Origin: Silene conica
Taxonomy: Eukaryota > Streptophyta > Magnoliopsida > Caryophyllales > Caryophyllaceae
DNA: 64,000 nucleotides
NCBI GenBank assembly: GCA_029255685.2
Contig: CM055313.2
Location: 70,968,641 to 71,032,640 of the forward strand
Direction: 5' to 3'
The notes beneath the pieces are model-generated. The model was not told where the DNA came from. It made no database searches and saw nothing but the letters and a program-made list of their open reading frames with translations. The position numbers and the translations under genes are program-made. This document shows positions 37,332 through 48,622 of this stretch, piece after piece (position 1 is the first letter of the stretch; each line of letters opens with the position of its first letter).

Positions 37332-39082
37332 TGTGTGCATTTTGTATAGACTTTTTAGTCTTGTTTTAGCACACATTTTCATGATTTTTGGTGATTTTAT
37401 ATCACTTTATGCCCCGTATGTACTACTTTATGTTCGTGTTGCTATTTTGCAGATATTAACCGAATAGTAGCGGAAACCGAGCTTTTTCTACCTCAAAGCA
37501 CTGCATTTCAGTAGACGATGGAAAAATCATGGCTGGTTGTGCATCAATCGAGAATTTAGAGGTGATTAAACAACCTATGGCCTGCCGAAGACCAAATCGA
37601 GCAGAAGAATTCTCGATCGAGCTGTCCTGTGCTCGATCGAGTGATCTAGAGGAAGACAAGTCCTCGATCGAGCTGTCATGTGCTCGATCGAGAGGTGCCC
37701 AAGAAGAAAAGTACTCGGTCGATTGCTGAATTGATCGATCGAGAGGAGTCAAAGAAGAGGAGTCGATCGAGCAACCTGTGTTATCTTCGATCTACCAGTT
37801 TTTGAAGCCTAATGTGCTCGATCGAGAGGAAATAGCCCTCGATCGAGAGCTCTTCTGACCCTTCGTGTTCACAGTAGTTATTACTTCGGTTTGGTTTTTT
37901 CTCTATTTAAAGAGCTCGTTTTGAGATTATTAGGTTAAGCATTCTTACCCTATCATTAGTCTCTGCAGTCTTTTGCTCTAAGTTCATTATTTTTCCAGAA
38001 ACTTTGTAGCCATCACATTTCACAAAAATTCTAAGTTCCTCGTCTCTTTCGTTCTAAGGATTCCATCTTCTGTTCTTGCCTTATTTCTTTACTGTAATTC
38101 TTCCTTTCTCATCTCTTTTATTCTGTTCTTATCATTAGTAATCGTTTACTGTTTTGTTCTCTGATTTCCGACTATTTCGCTCGTTATACTCTGTTTTTGT
38201 ATGCTTGTTTCCGTCACTGTTGTTCGTCCGTTTTCTGCCCTTATTTCATATATACTTTCTTATTCCGTTCTTTTCCCCTTATTAATCCCTGTTATTAATT
38301 TAGTTTAGTCATTTTGTATCCCTGTTAGCACTCCTTATTCATCTAGTATCGTATGCTTGTTTCATACTTTTGTATCCATCTTAAGAATATCGTAATCGCG
38401 CTTTGTCCCCCTACTGTTTTCGTTGGTTTCATGTTTTCTGCCTTGTTCTTATAATCTGTTCTCATTTCTCATTTTAACATGTCGTATGCTAGTTTAAATA
38501 TGGTTGTCGTAGTTATCGTAAATCCCGTCATGAGTAGCTATACCCCTTTATAAGGGAAGTTGTGTCAAACGTATGATATGTAGTAGTCGGGATGGATCGT
38601 TTTTTGTGGGAGTAATCGTAAAACAATTTAATTCATGTTTGGTTTAGTGAGTGCACGCATGAGACCTTACAATTAGTTAATTCCCGACCTAGACCGGAAG
38701 GTTGGAAGGGTAAGACTTGTTGAACGATTTTAAATAGTTCTTGTTTGAGCGGAAGTTAAGCAAAAACGACCTTAGAGCGACTTAAGACCGGAAGGTATAG
38801 TCGGGTTTGAGACTTGACCGTAATAACCCAACCTTTCCCACCAATAAACTGGCCTATCCCAATTACATCGATCATACATAAGACACAACGACCCAAGTTC
38901 CCAACATATTCCCTTTATCCCTGATTTTATTTTATCTCGTGTTTGTTCTCGTTTCTTTTTATTCTCTTTGCACATCTTATATCTCATAGAATAGTTATTA
39001 TTTCTAAAACCCCCAATTTGTGACCCATAGGTAAAAACCGATATTTAAGCAAGTTCGCTTCCTTGAGGAGACGACGGTATCA
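37332..39082 (+). mobile_element. 5' LTR of an Athila-like Gypsy element
   Basis: The right end is fixed by the primer binding site 5 bases downstream and by the terminal CA. The left end, TGTGTGCATTTT at 37332, is a best guess. At about 1.75 kb it fits Athila LTRs. It holds the first cluster of TCGATCGA palindromes (37613-37846). No second LTR copy is found in the window, so the element is truncated at its right end. Confidence 0.6.
37613..37846. repeat. TCGATCGA palindrome cluster 1 (LTR)
   Basis: Seven exact TCGATCGA octamers occur within 234 bp, usually extended to CTCGATCGAG, plus an overlapping GATCGATCGAG at about 37733. The spacing is irregular, about 14-50 bp. They lie in the U3 part of the Athila-like LTR. 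Confidence 0.9.
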
Positions 39083-39087
39083 AATTT

Positions 39088-39105
39088 TGGCGCCGTTGCC
39101 GGGGA
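39088..39105 (+). other. Primer binding site, tRNA-Asp type
   Basis: TGGCGCCGTTGCCGGGGA is complementary to the 3' end of tRNA-Asp, the primer used by Athila-lineage retrotransposons. It starts 5 bases after the LTR end. This fixes both the orientation (plus) and the lineage of the element. Confidence 0.92.
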
Positions 39106-39197
39106 AGCAACGCTGTTTTCTATTCTTGTTTTTATCTATTTTTGTCTTAAGGAATTTTAATTCCTTAAGACCGTTCTAATTGTTCTCTTCAGTTTTT

Positions 39198-42079
39198 ATG
39201 CGCAGGTCTCAAAGGGGAGATTTGGTACAACCTGATCCCGAACCTGAGAGATTGTTCTTGCGAAGAAGGAGAGAGTAAGAGAGAACCCGTCGGGAGGAAG
39301 TCTTGAGTATCCCCGACCAAGAGAGAACCTTTATCTTTGAGGAAAACTTCACTTTCGAACCCAACTTTCAACCAAAAATGCCTAACATCGCCAGCCACTT
39401 TGAGCCCACAGCCGCGTTCATCCCTAAGGGATTTAGCATAGCCACGGATGAGGATGGCCAAACCTTTGATTTCCGACCCTCTTACATCAATATGGTGGAG
39501 ATAAACCAGTATAGAGTGGCTGTGGGGGAGGATCCCAGAAAGCATATGGAGCGATTTGCCGACTATTGCTCCTCAATTCAAGCTAATAGGGGGTGACCCA
39601 AGATAAAATTAAAGAAGCCCTCTTTCCCTTTTCCTTAACCGACAACGCTAGGGAGTGGTTGTCGGATTTAGATAGGGAGGCAGCTGGAATCACTAACTGG
39701 ACATCCTTAGCCCTAGCCTTTTATAATAAATACTTTCCACCCCAACGTACAAATGCCTTACGCACTCAAATAACCAATTTGAAACAGAAACCTTCCGAAA
39801 ACCTGACTGAGGCATGGGAGAGGTTTAAGGGTTATGTAAGATCCGTCCCCCACCATGGTTTCGAACCACGATTTATTTGCAACCAATTTTATAATGGCTT
39901 ATACGATGATTACCGAGCCATTTTAGATTCGGCCGCAAATGGGAGATTCCAGCGTGAGGTGGACGATGATAAAGGTTGGAGCTTGATAGATGAGATGGCC
40001 ACCCATACATCTCAGTATGGTAACCCTAGAAGTGGTACAAGAACCGTTGCCAATATTAAAACCGAGGGTTTGGAGGCAAAATTTGACAAGCTGTTTGCGA
40101 AAATAGAGAAGTTGGAGAATGAAGGTGTTGGGAACCGTCAAACGGTTCATGTCCTACAAAGATAAGAGATTGTCCTTTGTGAAAGGTGTGGCGAACAAGG
40201 CCACGGTGCTGTTGAATGCTTCGCGGATAGGGAGCAAGTCTATTCATTTCAACAATATAGACAAGGAGGGTATAACCAGGGGTATGTCCACCCCAATCTG
40301 AGGTGGACTAGCCGGAATGTCCTTAACCCGTCTCCATCACTGCAACAACAACAACCGTATGTGCCACCACACAAACAACAGTTTTCGAGGGCCCCGCAAT
40401 TTCCTAATCCTCAACATGGTAGTTCCTCAACCGGAGGGGTGTCCGAGGTTGGAGAATTGAAGAGCATGATACAATCGTTGGCCACGCAGATGGCTAAGTC
40501 TGACCAAGCAAACAATGCAACAATAAAGATGCTTGAGTCGCAAATTGCTCAACTCGCTACCAACCAATCAACAAGACAACCGGGCCATCTACCCTCCCAG
40601 TCGGAAAAGAGGAAGGAAACGCTGAATATTGTGACCCTCAGGTAAGGAAAAATGTATTCTAATGATGAAATTATTGACCACGCTGTTGTTGTTGATGTTT
40701 CAGGAAAAGAAGTAGAGAAAGAAGCTGATAATGCCGTGAAAGGACTCGATCGAGATATTTTAGACTCTCGATCGAGAGGAAATTTAGAAGAAATGCTCGA
40801 TCGAGTGCCACAACATCCTCGATCGAGCGGTATAACAGAGGAAAGTGTTCGATCGAACACTGATGAAGAACAATTTGCTCGATCGAGAACGTTGGAAGGT
40901 CGATCGAGCAAAATCGCTGCCGAGACCAGTCGATCGAGCGGTTTGGAGTGTGAAAACGCTCGATCGAGGGAACCAAACCAAAGAATGTTGAACAATAACT
41001 TGACTCGTGATACGCACAAAGCAGATTCTGATGTGCGAGTCCCATTTCCGGGACGTTTGGCAAAAGAAAAGAAGACCGAACCAGAATTCGCCAGATTTGG
41101 TCAACTTGTCAAAGGCCTCAATGTCCATATCCCGTTCCTAGACTTGGTAAGAAAGGTACCTTCTTACTTAAAGTTTATGAAAGACATTCTTTTACGGAAA
41201 CGAACGATAAATGAAATTGAAACCGTTGCTTTTACAGAAGGGTGTTCAGCCCATTTACAGTACCGAACCCCACTGAAACTATCCAACCCGAGTAGTTTTT
41301 CCATTCCTTGCCATATAGGACTCCATTTTATTGATAGAGCCTTATGCGATTTGGGCGCTAGTATTAGTGTCATGCCATGGTCCTTGGCTAGGAGGTTGGG
41401 TTTTAATCGGTTTCATTACACGAGCATGTCCGTATAAATGGCTGACGGGTCAATGGCTAGACCTATGGGAATTTTAGAAGACATACCAGTTAAGGTGGGG
41501 CGATTCTATATACCGGTTGACTTTGTCATACTTGACATTCCGGAGGACTCATACACACCCATAATACTTGGTCGGCCCTTTTTGCACACCGCCCAAGCCA
41601 TCATCGATGTTGGGTTGCGCACTTTGACCTTTCGAGTTGGGGGAGAGGAGCTCGTTTACGCCAAACCCGCGACCCATAAGGGGCCGATGCGCATTTTAGA
41701 GTGCAATGTCCTACATGTCGTTGATTCTGATTTTATTCCTATGGATGTGACACCGTCAAAAGACTCTATGATTATTGATGAACCCCCGCGTATTGCTACT
41801 CTCCCGACCCCGCTAACACCATTGCCTCGTAAAGAGAGAAAAATAGGGGCCCACATTTCTGTTATCAGGTGCACAGGGCCAGGATGGGGAAACTTTGCAT
41901 TAGACCCACCCACGGGAAAGGCGAAGAGCATGGCGGAACTTTTCAAGGAGTACAAAGACGAGAAGAATGCGGAAAATGAATCTCAAGCATGGCGTAGGAA
42001 GGTGAGGGCCAATGAAGGAGAATCAAGTTCATCGCAGCAACGGTCGAAGGAAGGCCAATCAGTTTTAATGGAAGAATAG
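39198..42079 (+). pseudogene. Athila-like gag-protease polyprotein
   Basis: The reading frame starts at ATG 39198. Domain order: an N-terminal gag leader; the retrotransposon gag domain at about 39600-39920 (LTDNAREWLSDL, FYNKYFPPQRTNALR, EAWERFKGYV); a CCHC zinc knuckle CERCGEQGHGAVEC at about 40174; the VTLR...GK linker typical of Athila; and a retroviral-type aspartic protease with CDLGASISVMP at about 41345 followed by ILGRPFL. Breaks are in-frame TAA stops at 39276, 40163, 40643 and 41435, plus a missing G at 39590-39594. All four stops are TAA. The segment 40747-40968 carries nine TCGATCGA palindromes within the frame. No reverse transcriptase or integrase follows; the frame stops at 42079 and non-coding DNA begins, so this copy could not move on its own. 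Confidence 0.88.
40747..40968. repeat. TCGATCGA palindrome cluster 2 (coding region)
   Basis: Nine exact octamers lie within about 220 bp of the gag-protease frame, spaced about 20-30 bp apart. They fall in different codon phases, so they encode different short peptides (LDR, SRSR, ARS, RSS), which argues that the DNA or RNA motif rather than the peptide is conserved. Two are extended with matching flanks on both sides: CTCTCGATCGAGAG and TGTTCGATCGAACA. Confidence 0.9.
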
Positions 42080-42359
42080 CCGGGTTTGCAACCCCGTGCA
42101 AAGTTGTAAATAGGATAATTTTTTGTGGATTTTAGTTTCTTTTTAGACTCGTGGTTTTGTTTTGATAGGACATCCTTAGTTAGACGGTAGTAGTTTGAAC
42201 AGTTTTTAGTGACTCGGACAATTTTTGTGGTTTTTGGGATATTTTTATTGTGCTTTTTGCAGGTACGAATAAGCCGCACCAAACGGAAAATCATCAAAGT
42301 GCGTGCCGGTTGAAAATCCTCTCGATAGAGCAAATTTGGGGACAAAAGTATTTTGCTCC

Positions 42360-42519
42360 TCGATCGAGGAAAGGGAAATGGTCGATCGAGAGGTTTGCCT
42401 CTCGATCGAGAAGAAGGAAGCTAAAAGGTCGCCGATCCCTCGATCGAGCAGTTGTTGTTCTCGATCGAGCCCTTCAGGTAATAAAAGTGGTCGATCGAGG
42501 GGATTTTTATCTCGATCGA
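42360..42519. repeat. TCGATCGA palindrome cluster 3 (downstream of protease)
   Basis: Seven exact octamers occur within 160 bp, mostly CTCGATCGAG or GTCGATCGAG. They lie in the non-coding stretch between the protease frame and the next open frame. Confidence 0.9.
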
Positions 42520-42833
42520 GCACTTGTTTTGGTCTATAAAGGGTAAAAAAATTTTGACTAACCCCTTCATTTCCTTCGACCGAGTAACCTTGTTCTTCCC
42601 CAATTTTAAAACTTTTTCACCCTCACCTGCAAATTAAGCATTTTATTGCCCATATAACTACTACATTGTACTACCCAACTGCTTTAAACACCAATTTTGA
42701 CAAAAGCCCTTTCAAAAACACCGATTTCAAGCCCAATTCGTCAATTTCGATTTCTAGGGTTTCGGTGGATTTTTTTGTTTTTGTGCTTTTTGTTCTCATT
42801 TCTTGCATCTTGTGGGTATAGTCGACATCAATA

Positions 42834-43418
42834 ATGGACCCAGTAACTCAATCCCCTACTCACGAACTATCTGTCGAGACAATCGTCTCGAATGTCGTGA
42901 ACGAGATAACAGAGCAACACTCTGTTGATGCTGTCGCGGAGTCTGAGCAGCCCCCTGTCGCTGCCACTGAGGTTGCGACGGTGTCGGAATCTTCCGACAC
43001 CGTCATTCCTGGGGGAGAGTTGGCCGTGAGTCCAACGGTCGTCGAGGGTACTGTTGCTTCTCAAGCAACTTCTGGTGCCCCTGTATTAGTAGAGGATGTC
43101 GAGACGGAGTCCGAGAGTGACTCCGAGGAGGAGACCGAAACTGATGAGGATGCTGGCCAGCCGCGTCCTCCTTTCTCTTTGTTAGCCGCGGGTGCCACGC
43201 CTAGGTACTCAAAGCTCCCTACGATTCCTCGTCCTCAGTCCTTGGCCATTACCACTACTACTTCTCGACCTGCTTTGGTCGCTTCTTCGAGCTCCACTGC
43301 CGCATCTACTGAGCTCATTACTGCACTTGGGGCCACTGCTGCTGAGCCCCCTGTTTCTGAGGCTACTGCTACGCCTCCTTTTGTCGAGCCCACTTCATCT
43401 CGGGCTGTTGTTACTTAA
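42834..43418 (+). CDS. Hypothetical acidic ORF in the 3' part of the Athila-like element
   Basis: The 194-codon open frame starts at ATG 42834 and is rich in Thr, Ser, Glu, Val and Ala, with a strongly acidic centre (ESESDSEEETETDED). It has no zinc finger, catalytic motif or membrane segment that I recognise. Its place downstream of gag-protease, after a CAG splice-acceptor-like site at 42262, is where Athila elements carry an additional ORF, but the usual transmembrane features are absent. It may be a truncated or unrelated coding segment. The element seems to end near 43460, where sequence character changes to AT-rich. Confidence 0.45.
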   Translation: MDPVTQSPTHELSVETIVSNVVNEITEQHSVDAVAESEQPPVAATEVATVSESSDTVIPGGELAVSPTVVEGTVASQATSGAPVLVEDVETESESDSEEETETDEDAGQPRPPFSLLAAGATPRYSKLPTIPRPQSLAITTTTSRPALVASSSSTAASTELITALGATAAEPPVSEATATPPFVEPTSSRAVVT

Positions 43419-43931
43419 CGAGGGACAGACCTCGCCCCTTTGCCCAAATATTGATTCAGATGAGGAATGAAAATAAATTTATTATCAAGGAAAAGTTTTA
43501 CTTTCACTTATTTAAAATTAATATCAAATACTTTTACAAAAATAAAATCAAACATTTATAACTATAAAATGTATATTTTATTAAATTTAAATGTCGTGTC
43601 CCGTGTCCTAAATTTCATGGCATGTCGTGTCCCGTGTCCGTGTCCGTTTTGGTGTTACATAGTGGGTAAGAGAGCTCTTACCACTTGAGCTAACTCTTGT
43701 TCTCATAAAACTATGTTTAATGTGATGGTGGGGTTTTGGAGTGAAAAAACATGTTGTGGACTTATGGTTGTTATTTTATTATTTTATATAGATAGATAAG
43801 TCTACTCATTTTATTTTTAACCGTACTTTCACATATTTTATTGTCCGTTTTGAATTATAAGATTAAATAATCTCATAATAAATTATGTGAAACCGTCTCT
43901 AAAGACATTACCCAATGCTTTTATAATATAA

Positions 43932-45304
43932 CTAGTCTTAATACCCGTGCAATGCACGGGTTAAAATTGGATTATTCGTGTATATATTTATCAATAATTT
44001 TCTTTATAGCTAATATAAATATTTTTTTACTTTTCATGAAATTGAGTGTTAATTTGATTATGACGATTTTATAGCTATATTATATTCAAAACTAGTTCAA
44101 TTTCCCGTGAAACTCACGGGATTTCTCTAACTCTTCTTTAATGATTAAAAGATGTTTTTTTGATTCTTCTCATTTGACTATCTTACTATTGTAGCCGAGT
44201 GATATCTTTTTTGCTTGACATTTATATGATACTTTTTTTAGTCGTTTACAATGATATTCTTTTGCAATGATATTTTTAGTGATAAGTATTAACCATGTAA
44301 CCTTGGAGATAATTGATCGTGTTTAATCATCAAAATAGTTTTCACTCATTTTCTCTTAACCGTTTAATCAAATGAAAGAAAATTTAAATGAGATGAGCAT
44401 ACATAATAGATAAAATTACATAAATATTCATGAAACAACCTCACGTTAAAAATTCAAAAATATAAGACATGCTACACTTTTAACTAACTTCATAAAAAAT
44501 ATAAGAAAATACTTTACTTACAACTTTCACTAAAGTTGTCTTTGACGATACTATAATTTATTGTACGTTACTAATACAATCCCCGACAATTACAATACAC
44601 ATTATCAACTACGAATATATTTTAAAAAATTCTCCCAAACATTCTATTGATATGTAAGATGTGAGACAAAAAAACAAAGATTATAATTTGGTTAAGCTAC
44701 TAAGCTTATTCGATGATCGATGAACAATACAATACAAATATTTACCATTGACTTATATTCTTCTTCTTAACTCTTCAACGGAGACGGTTGAAAAATCAAA
44801 CAAATGAAAATGGAGTAATATCATAAAAAATGAGAAACTCAACGATTATTTATTTTTCTAGAAATGTCTAATCAACTTATCTCGTTTTACACATTAAATT
44901 ATTTGAAATTTCATAATTTTTTAATAGGAAAGGTTTTGTACAATTAAAGAAATATAAACATTATCATTATCAATATGAGGTGGAATAATAATGTTGGGGA
45001 GATGAATGAATGTTTACATAAGAATAGTTGGATTTTCATAATTTAAAAATAAGAAAAATTTTGCATTAAAGAAATATAAATATCGTGATTATAGGATGAA
45101 ATAATGTTAGGGAAATGAATGTTTAAATAAGATGAGTGATTAACTCACTACTACTTTGTCTTTTCGTGTTCTATTTTACAATTTTATTAGTATACCATGT
45201 AATTGTATTAATTTTTAGTCAACCATATAATTGTATTATTCCGCCACGTGTCATTCTAATATACAATGACTACTCAATCTAGCCTTTTTAGATTATTATA
45301 TAGA
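43932..45304 (-). mobile_element. Non-autonomous Helitron, about 1.37 kb, with two tandem 3' ends
   Basis: The minus-strand 5' end, TCTATATAATAATC, starts at 45304, preceded by A. The 3' end is the hairpin CCCGTGCATTGCACGGG (43959-43943) followed by TATTAAGACTAG, then T. A second complete 3' end, CCCGTGAGTTTCACGGG followed by AAATTGAACTAG and T, lies inside at 44119-44092. There is no RepHel coding sequence. Confidence 0.82.
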
Positions 45305-45949
45305 TTAGTATGCAATTCTACTCTCTGGAACTTATAACATTTTTCTTTCCAACATTTTAGAAATTGTATAGTTCATATATCATATTGGAAAATTTTATTC
45401 AACCCTATCATTTATTCATGAGACTGTGTTAGTCCTCTAAATAAATCTGATATACGTATTAGTGAATAAACAAATTAATTCGAATAAGAATGATAATTTT
45501 CAAGATTAAATTATTTAAAAGTAGAGACACTAATTAATAAATTACGATAAAATGCACTTTATAGAAATAGGTCGATTTTGTAAATGACTCAGCGTAAGGA
45601 AAAATGAATTACTTTATTTATAGCCATTTTCCTTGTTAAGAGCTAAATAAATATATTTATTGACAACAATTTACACTAATTTATTTTAAGTCGTGGGAAA
45701 AAAGTATATGAAAAATTATATAATACTAAGTATAGAGTTATTACTCATATTACCAAATTTTATTATATAGAGGTTATACTTTAGTTGATTAATCTCATCT
45801 TCAAACTTAGTTTATGCTCAAAATTTGTACGTGATTTACACATTTTATACGTGAAAATAACTTTTTCTATAGCAATAATTGTCGGAAGTTTTTTATTTAT
45901 ATTGAATGCAAATATTTGTCGTTAAGCATAAATTAAAAACAATGTACTA
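45305..45949. other. AT-rich spacer without genes
   Basis: No supported feature lies here. It is the flank between the Helitron and the second LINE fragment, and its right end merges into LINE coding sequence. Confidence 0.45.
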
Positions 45950-46603
45950 CTCTTTCCCTTTCAGATATCTTGGACTTCCCCTAAATACAGCAAGGACTTC
46001 AGTGGCTGTGTATGGGGTTCTCATTGGGAAAATTCAAAGAGCAATCCAACACTGGTCTACTAAATACTTATCTTATGCAGGCAGACTTTAGTTGCTCAAC
46101 TCTGTGATTTTTGGAATTGAAAATTTCTGGTGTGCTACAGTTCTTCTTCCAAAGAGTGTTGTCAAATTAACTCATACGCTTTGCAAGGATTTCTTTTGGA
46201 ATAATACTGATAATCAACGAAAACTTGTGTTCAAAAGCTGGTCAAGCATATGCTCCCCAAGAGCAGAATGAGGATTTAATGTCAAAGAATTGTTATCTTG
46301 GAATAAAGAAATGATGGTGAAATGGCTTTGGAAATTAACTTGTTATCCCTCTGGTTTATGAATTGATTGGAACAATGCATATACCATTTCTGCTTCCTCT
46401 ATTTGGAATATTCAAAGTAAAGATTTTCATTCAGAAAACCTCAAGGGGATAATATCAACTAAGAATGAGCTTCTTAAAACAGGGTTCTCCATCCTAGAAG
46501 CTAAAAATCTTCTCAATAGTTGGACAATCAATTTGAAGTTCCATATCCATTCAGCATATAACTGGTTTCGTCCAAAGTATCATTCTCAAAGTTGGTTTAA
46601 GGC
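45950..46603 (+). pseudogene. Second LINE ORF2 fragment, left part (RT end to zf-RVT)
   Basis: The plus-strand frame reads FRYLGLPLNTARTS, a typical start of the post-palm region of plant LINE reverse transcriptase, then continues through several in-frame stops (TAG at 46089, for example) to SWFK at 46601. It is cut by a 7.37-kb insertion and resumes in frame at 53975. The copy is old and inactive. Confidence 0.8.
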
Positions 46604-46950
46604 TGTAACACCCCGATCCAAACCTAGGACCGGAAATGTTAGCCACGGTTGCTCGCTAGGCTGTGTACATGGCCCACAGATCAACACAAGTCCTTTCTAA
46701 CACATTTTGTCCTCACTCATGCGCATCTCGGGAACCTTCCCAAGAGGTCACCCATCCTAAGACTACTCTGAGCCAAGCACGCTTAACTTTGGAGTTCTTT
46801 CGCATGGATAACCAGAAAAGAAAATGCACTTTGTTGATATGAGTAGTACTTTCAATCCCTTTAACCATTAGTCATATAAGCCTATCAATGGACCTCTTCA
46901 AGGGATTACCCCACCCGAATATCATATTCGGTTCAATGGACAGGCCTGAG
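46604..46950 (-). mobile_element. Cassandra-like LTR carrying 5S rRNA sequence
   Basis: In minus sense, about 46803-46730 contains AAGTTAAGCGTGCTTGG and TAGGATGGGTGACC, which are the A-box and C-box regions of the 5S rRNA internal promoter. A GCGAAAGAACTCC segment precedes them. The LTR ends GGGGTGTTACA at 46604. This is the signature of Cassandra TRIM elements, whose LTRs carry a 5S-like RNA polymerase III promoter. The upstream edge of the LTR is not certain. Confidence 0.8.
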
Positions 46951-47508
46951 TTAAATTTCAAAAACTAAAAATTTGAAAAGAAGTCGGAAACGTTTAGCAA
47001 AAACAATAATTGCGACAAGAAGAAACTCGATGCAGTAGAATTATTGTTTGTTGATTCAAAGGTTTGTCTATATTATTTTATTTAGTTTATAAAAAATCAT
47101 TTTTCACCGTATGAGTTCCTGGAAAAGATTCAGTAAATTAATTAACTTGAAAAAGTAAATCAATTGATATCAAAACAACAACTATACGATAGAGTATTTT
47201 TGACAAATTTATATTCTTTTCAGAATGATTTTATACAAGCAACTATAAGGAAACAATTGATTTCCCATTTCGGATCACAGTTGTTTGTTGGTGAAGTTCA
47301 CATGTTGAAAGCCATTCAAAACAAAAACATTTTATGTCATTTTCAGATAGAACACATTTAAATCCAACAAACGTAAAACGGAAATTTTCTAACAAAGTCA
47401 ATACTTCCAGTATATATATGAATTTGTCGAAACTTCGGGCTCGGATGTTAGTTATATTCATCCAATACCAAGGCTGACAGCCTACTACAATAACCACTAT
47501 ATTCAGAT

Positions 47509-48368
47509 ACCGTTCAATTTCCAAACCAGTCCCCATATATAACTTCAAAGCTCTAGACAGCTTACCACGACCCACAATTATCGTATATAAACTATAATCT
47601 ACCAAAATCAATATACATGCAAAATCAATAAAACAAAATTGAGATGAAGAATAGATTAGTAGCCACATTGGGCTAAAAATATTGACACCGTTTAGCATTG
47701 CATAAACAAATTTTTAAAATTGATCAAAAACTGAGAAGTAAAAAGTTCACACCTGGGTAAGCCATCTGGAGTAGTCTCTTCAGTGAGTTGTTCTAACAAT
47801 TCTCTAAGTGTGGCTACATACTGCATCATTATCCCTCAAGATATAAGTACCCTTACAGAAGTGACAATGATGTAATAGTATATTGACATGTTATAAGAGA
47901 AAGAGATTAGACTTGAGAGGGAGTGAATAATGAGAAGGTTATTTGAACTTACATACATGGATTAGTTTTGCCTGATTTTGCTGCTGAGGTATCGATGCTA
48001 GTAGCCTTCTCAAATTTATCTCAGTTTTGCTCAGCCTTATTCCAATACTTCTTCTTGACAGGTGGACAACATATAATGTACACTATGATGAGTTAAGATT
48101 AAGCCATGCTAACAATATAATTCACTAGCGAAATTCAGGCCTCGATCCCAGACTAATATTGCACAAATCGGACAAAAAGAAATTCAAATTGAATTGGCTA
48201 AACTAAGCACCGGGAAGGAAAAAAAAGTACCGTTCAATTTCCAAACCAGTCCCCAGATAATTTCAAAGCTCTAGACAGCCTACCACGATCCACAATTATC
48301 ATATATAAACTATAATCTAACAAAATCCATAAACATGCAAAATCAATAAAAAAAAATGAGATGAAAAG
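47509..48368. repeat. Pair of approximately 140-bp direct repeats
   Basis: The block at 47509-47650 recurs at 48230-48368 in the same orientation, sharing ACCGTTCAATTTCCAAACCA and CAAAGCTCTAGACAGC. A shorter, third partial copy lies near 48550-48615. This suggests internal duplication in a non-autonomous element. Confidence 0.8.
47759..47826 (-). pseudogene. Possible captured 68-bp exon with splice sites
   Basis: In minus sense the segment is preceded by GATGCAG and followed by GTGTGAAC, so it is bounded by an acceptor and a donor. It reads YVATLRELLEQL followed by TEETTPDGLPR without stops. It looks like one exon of a host gene carried inside a transposable element. I do not recognise the parent gene. 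Confidence 0.35.
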
Positions 48369-48622
48369 AACCTTTGAAGATGTATCTCCAGATTCATTGA
48401 CGTTGTTGTTGTTGTAGTTCACGCGGTGGAATCATCGTAAACATCTATTAACTGATCTTCATTTCGAACTCGATAGTTTAAACATGCAACAACAAATCAC
48501 AACAAATTTCACATGCTGATTCAATTTGTATTTAATAAATAACAAAATTATATAAACTATATTCTATAAACTCCAGAAACATGAAAAATCAATAAAAAAA
48601 AATGAAGAGAAATGTACCTTTG

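Noticed and set aside
42245-42546. Short frames with LDRA and SIE peptides near TCGATCGA cluster 3
   Set aside because: The palindrome encodes open peptides in several frames on both strands; no frame has family support.
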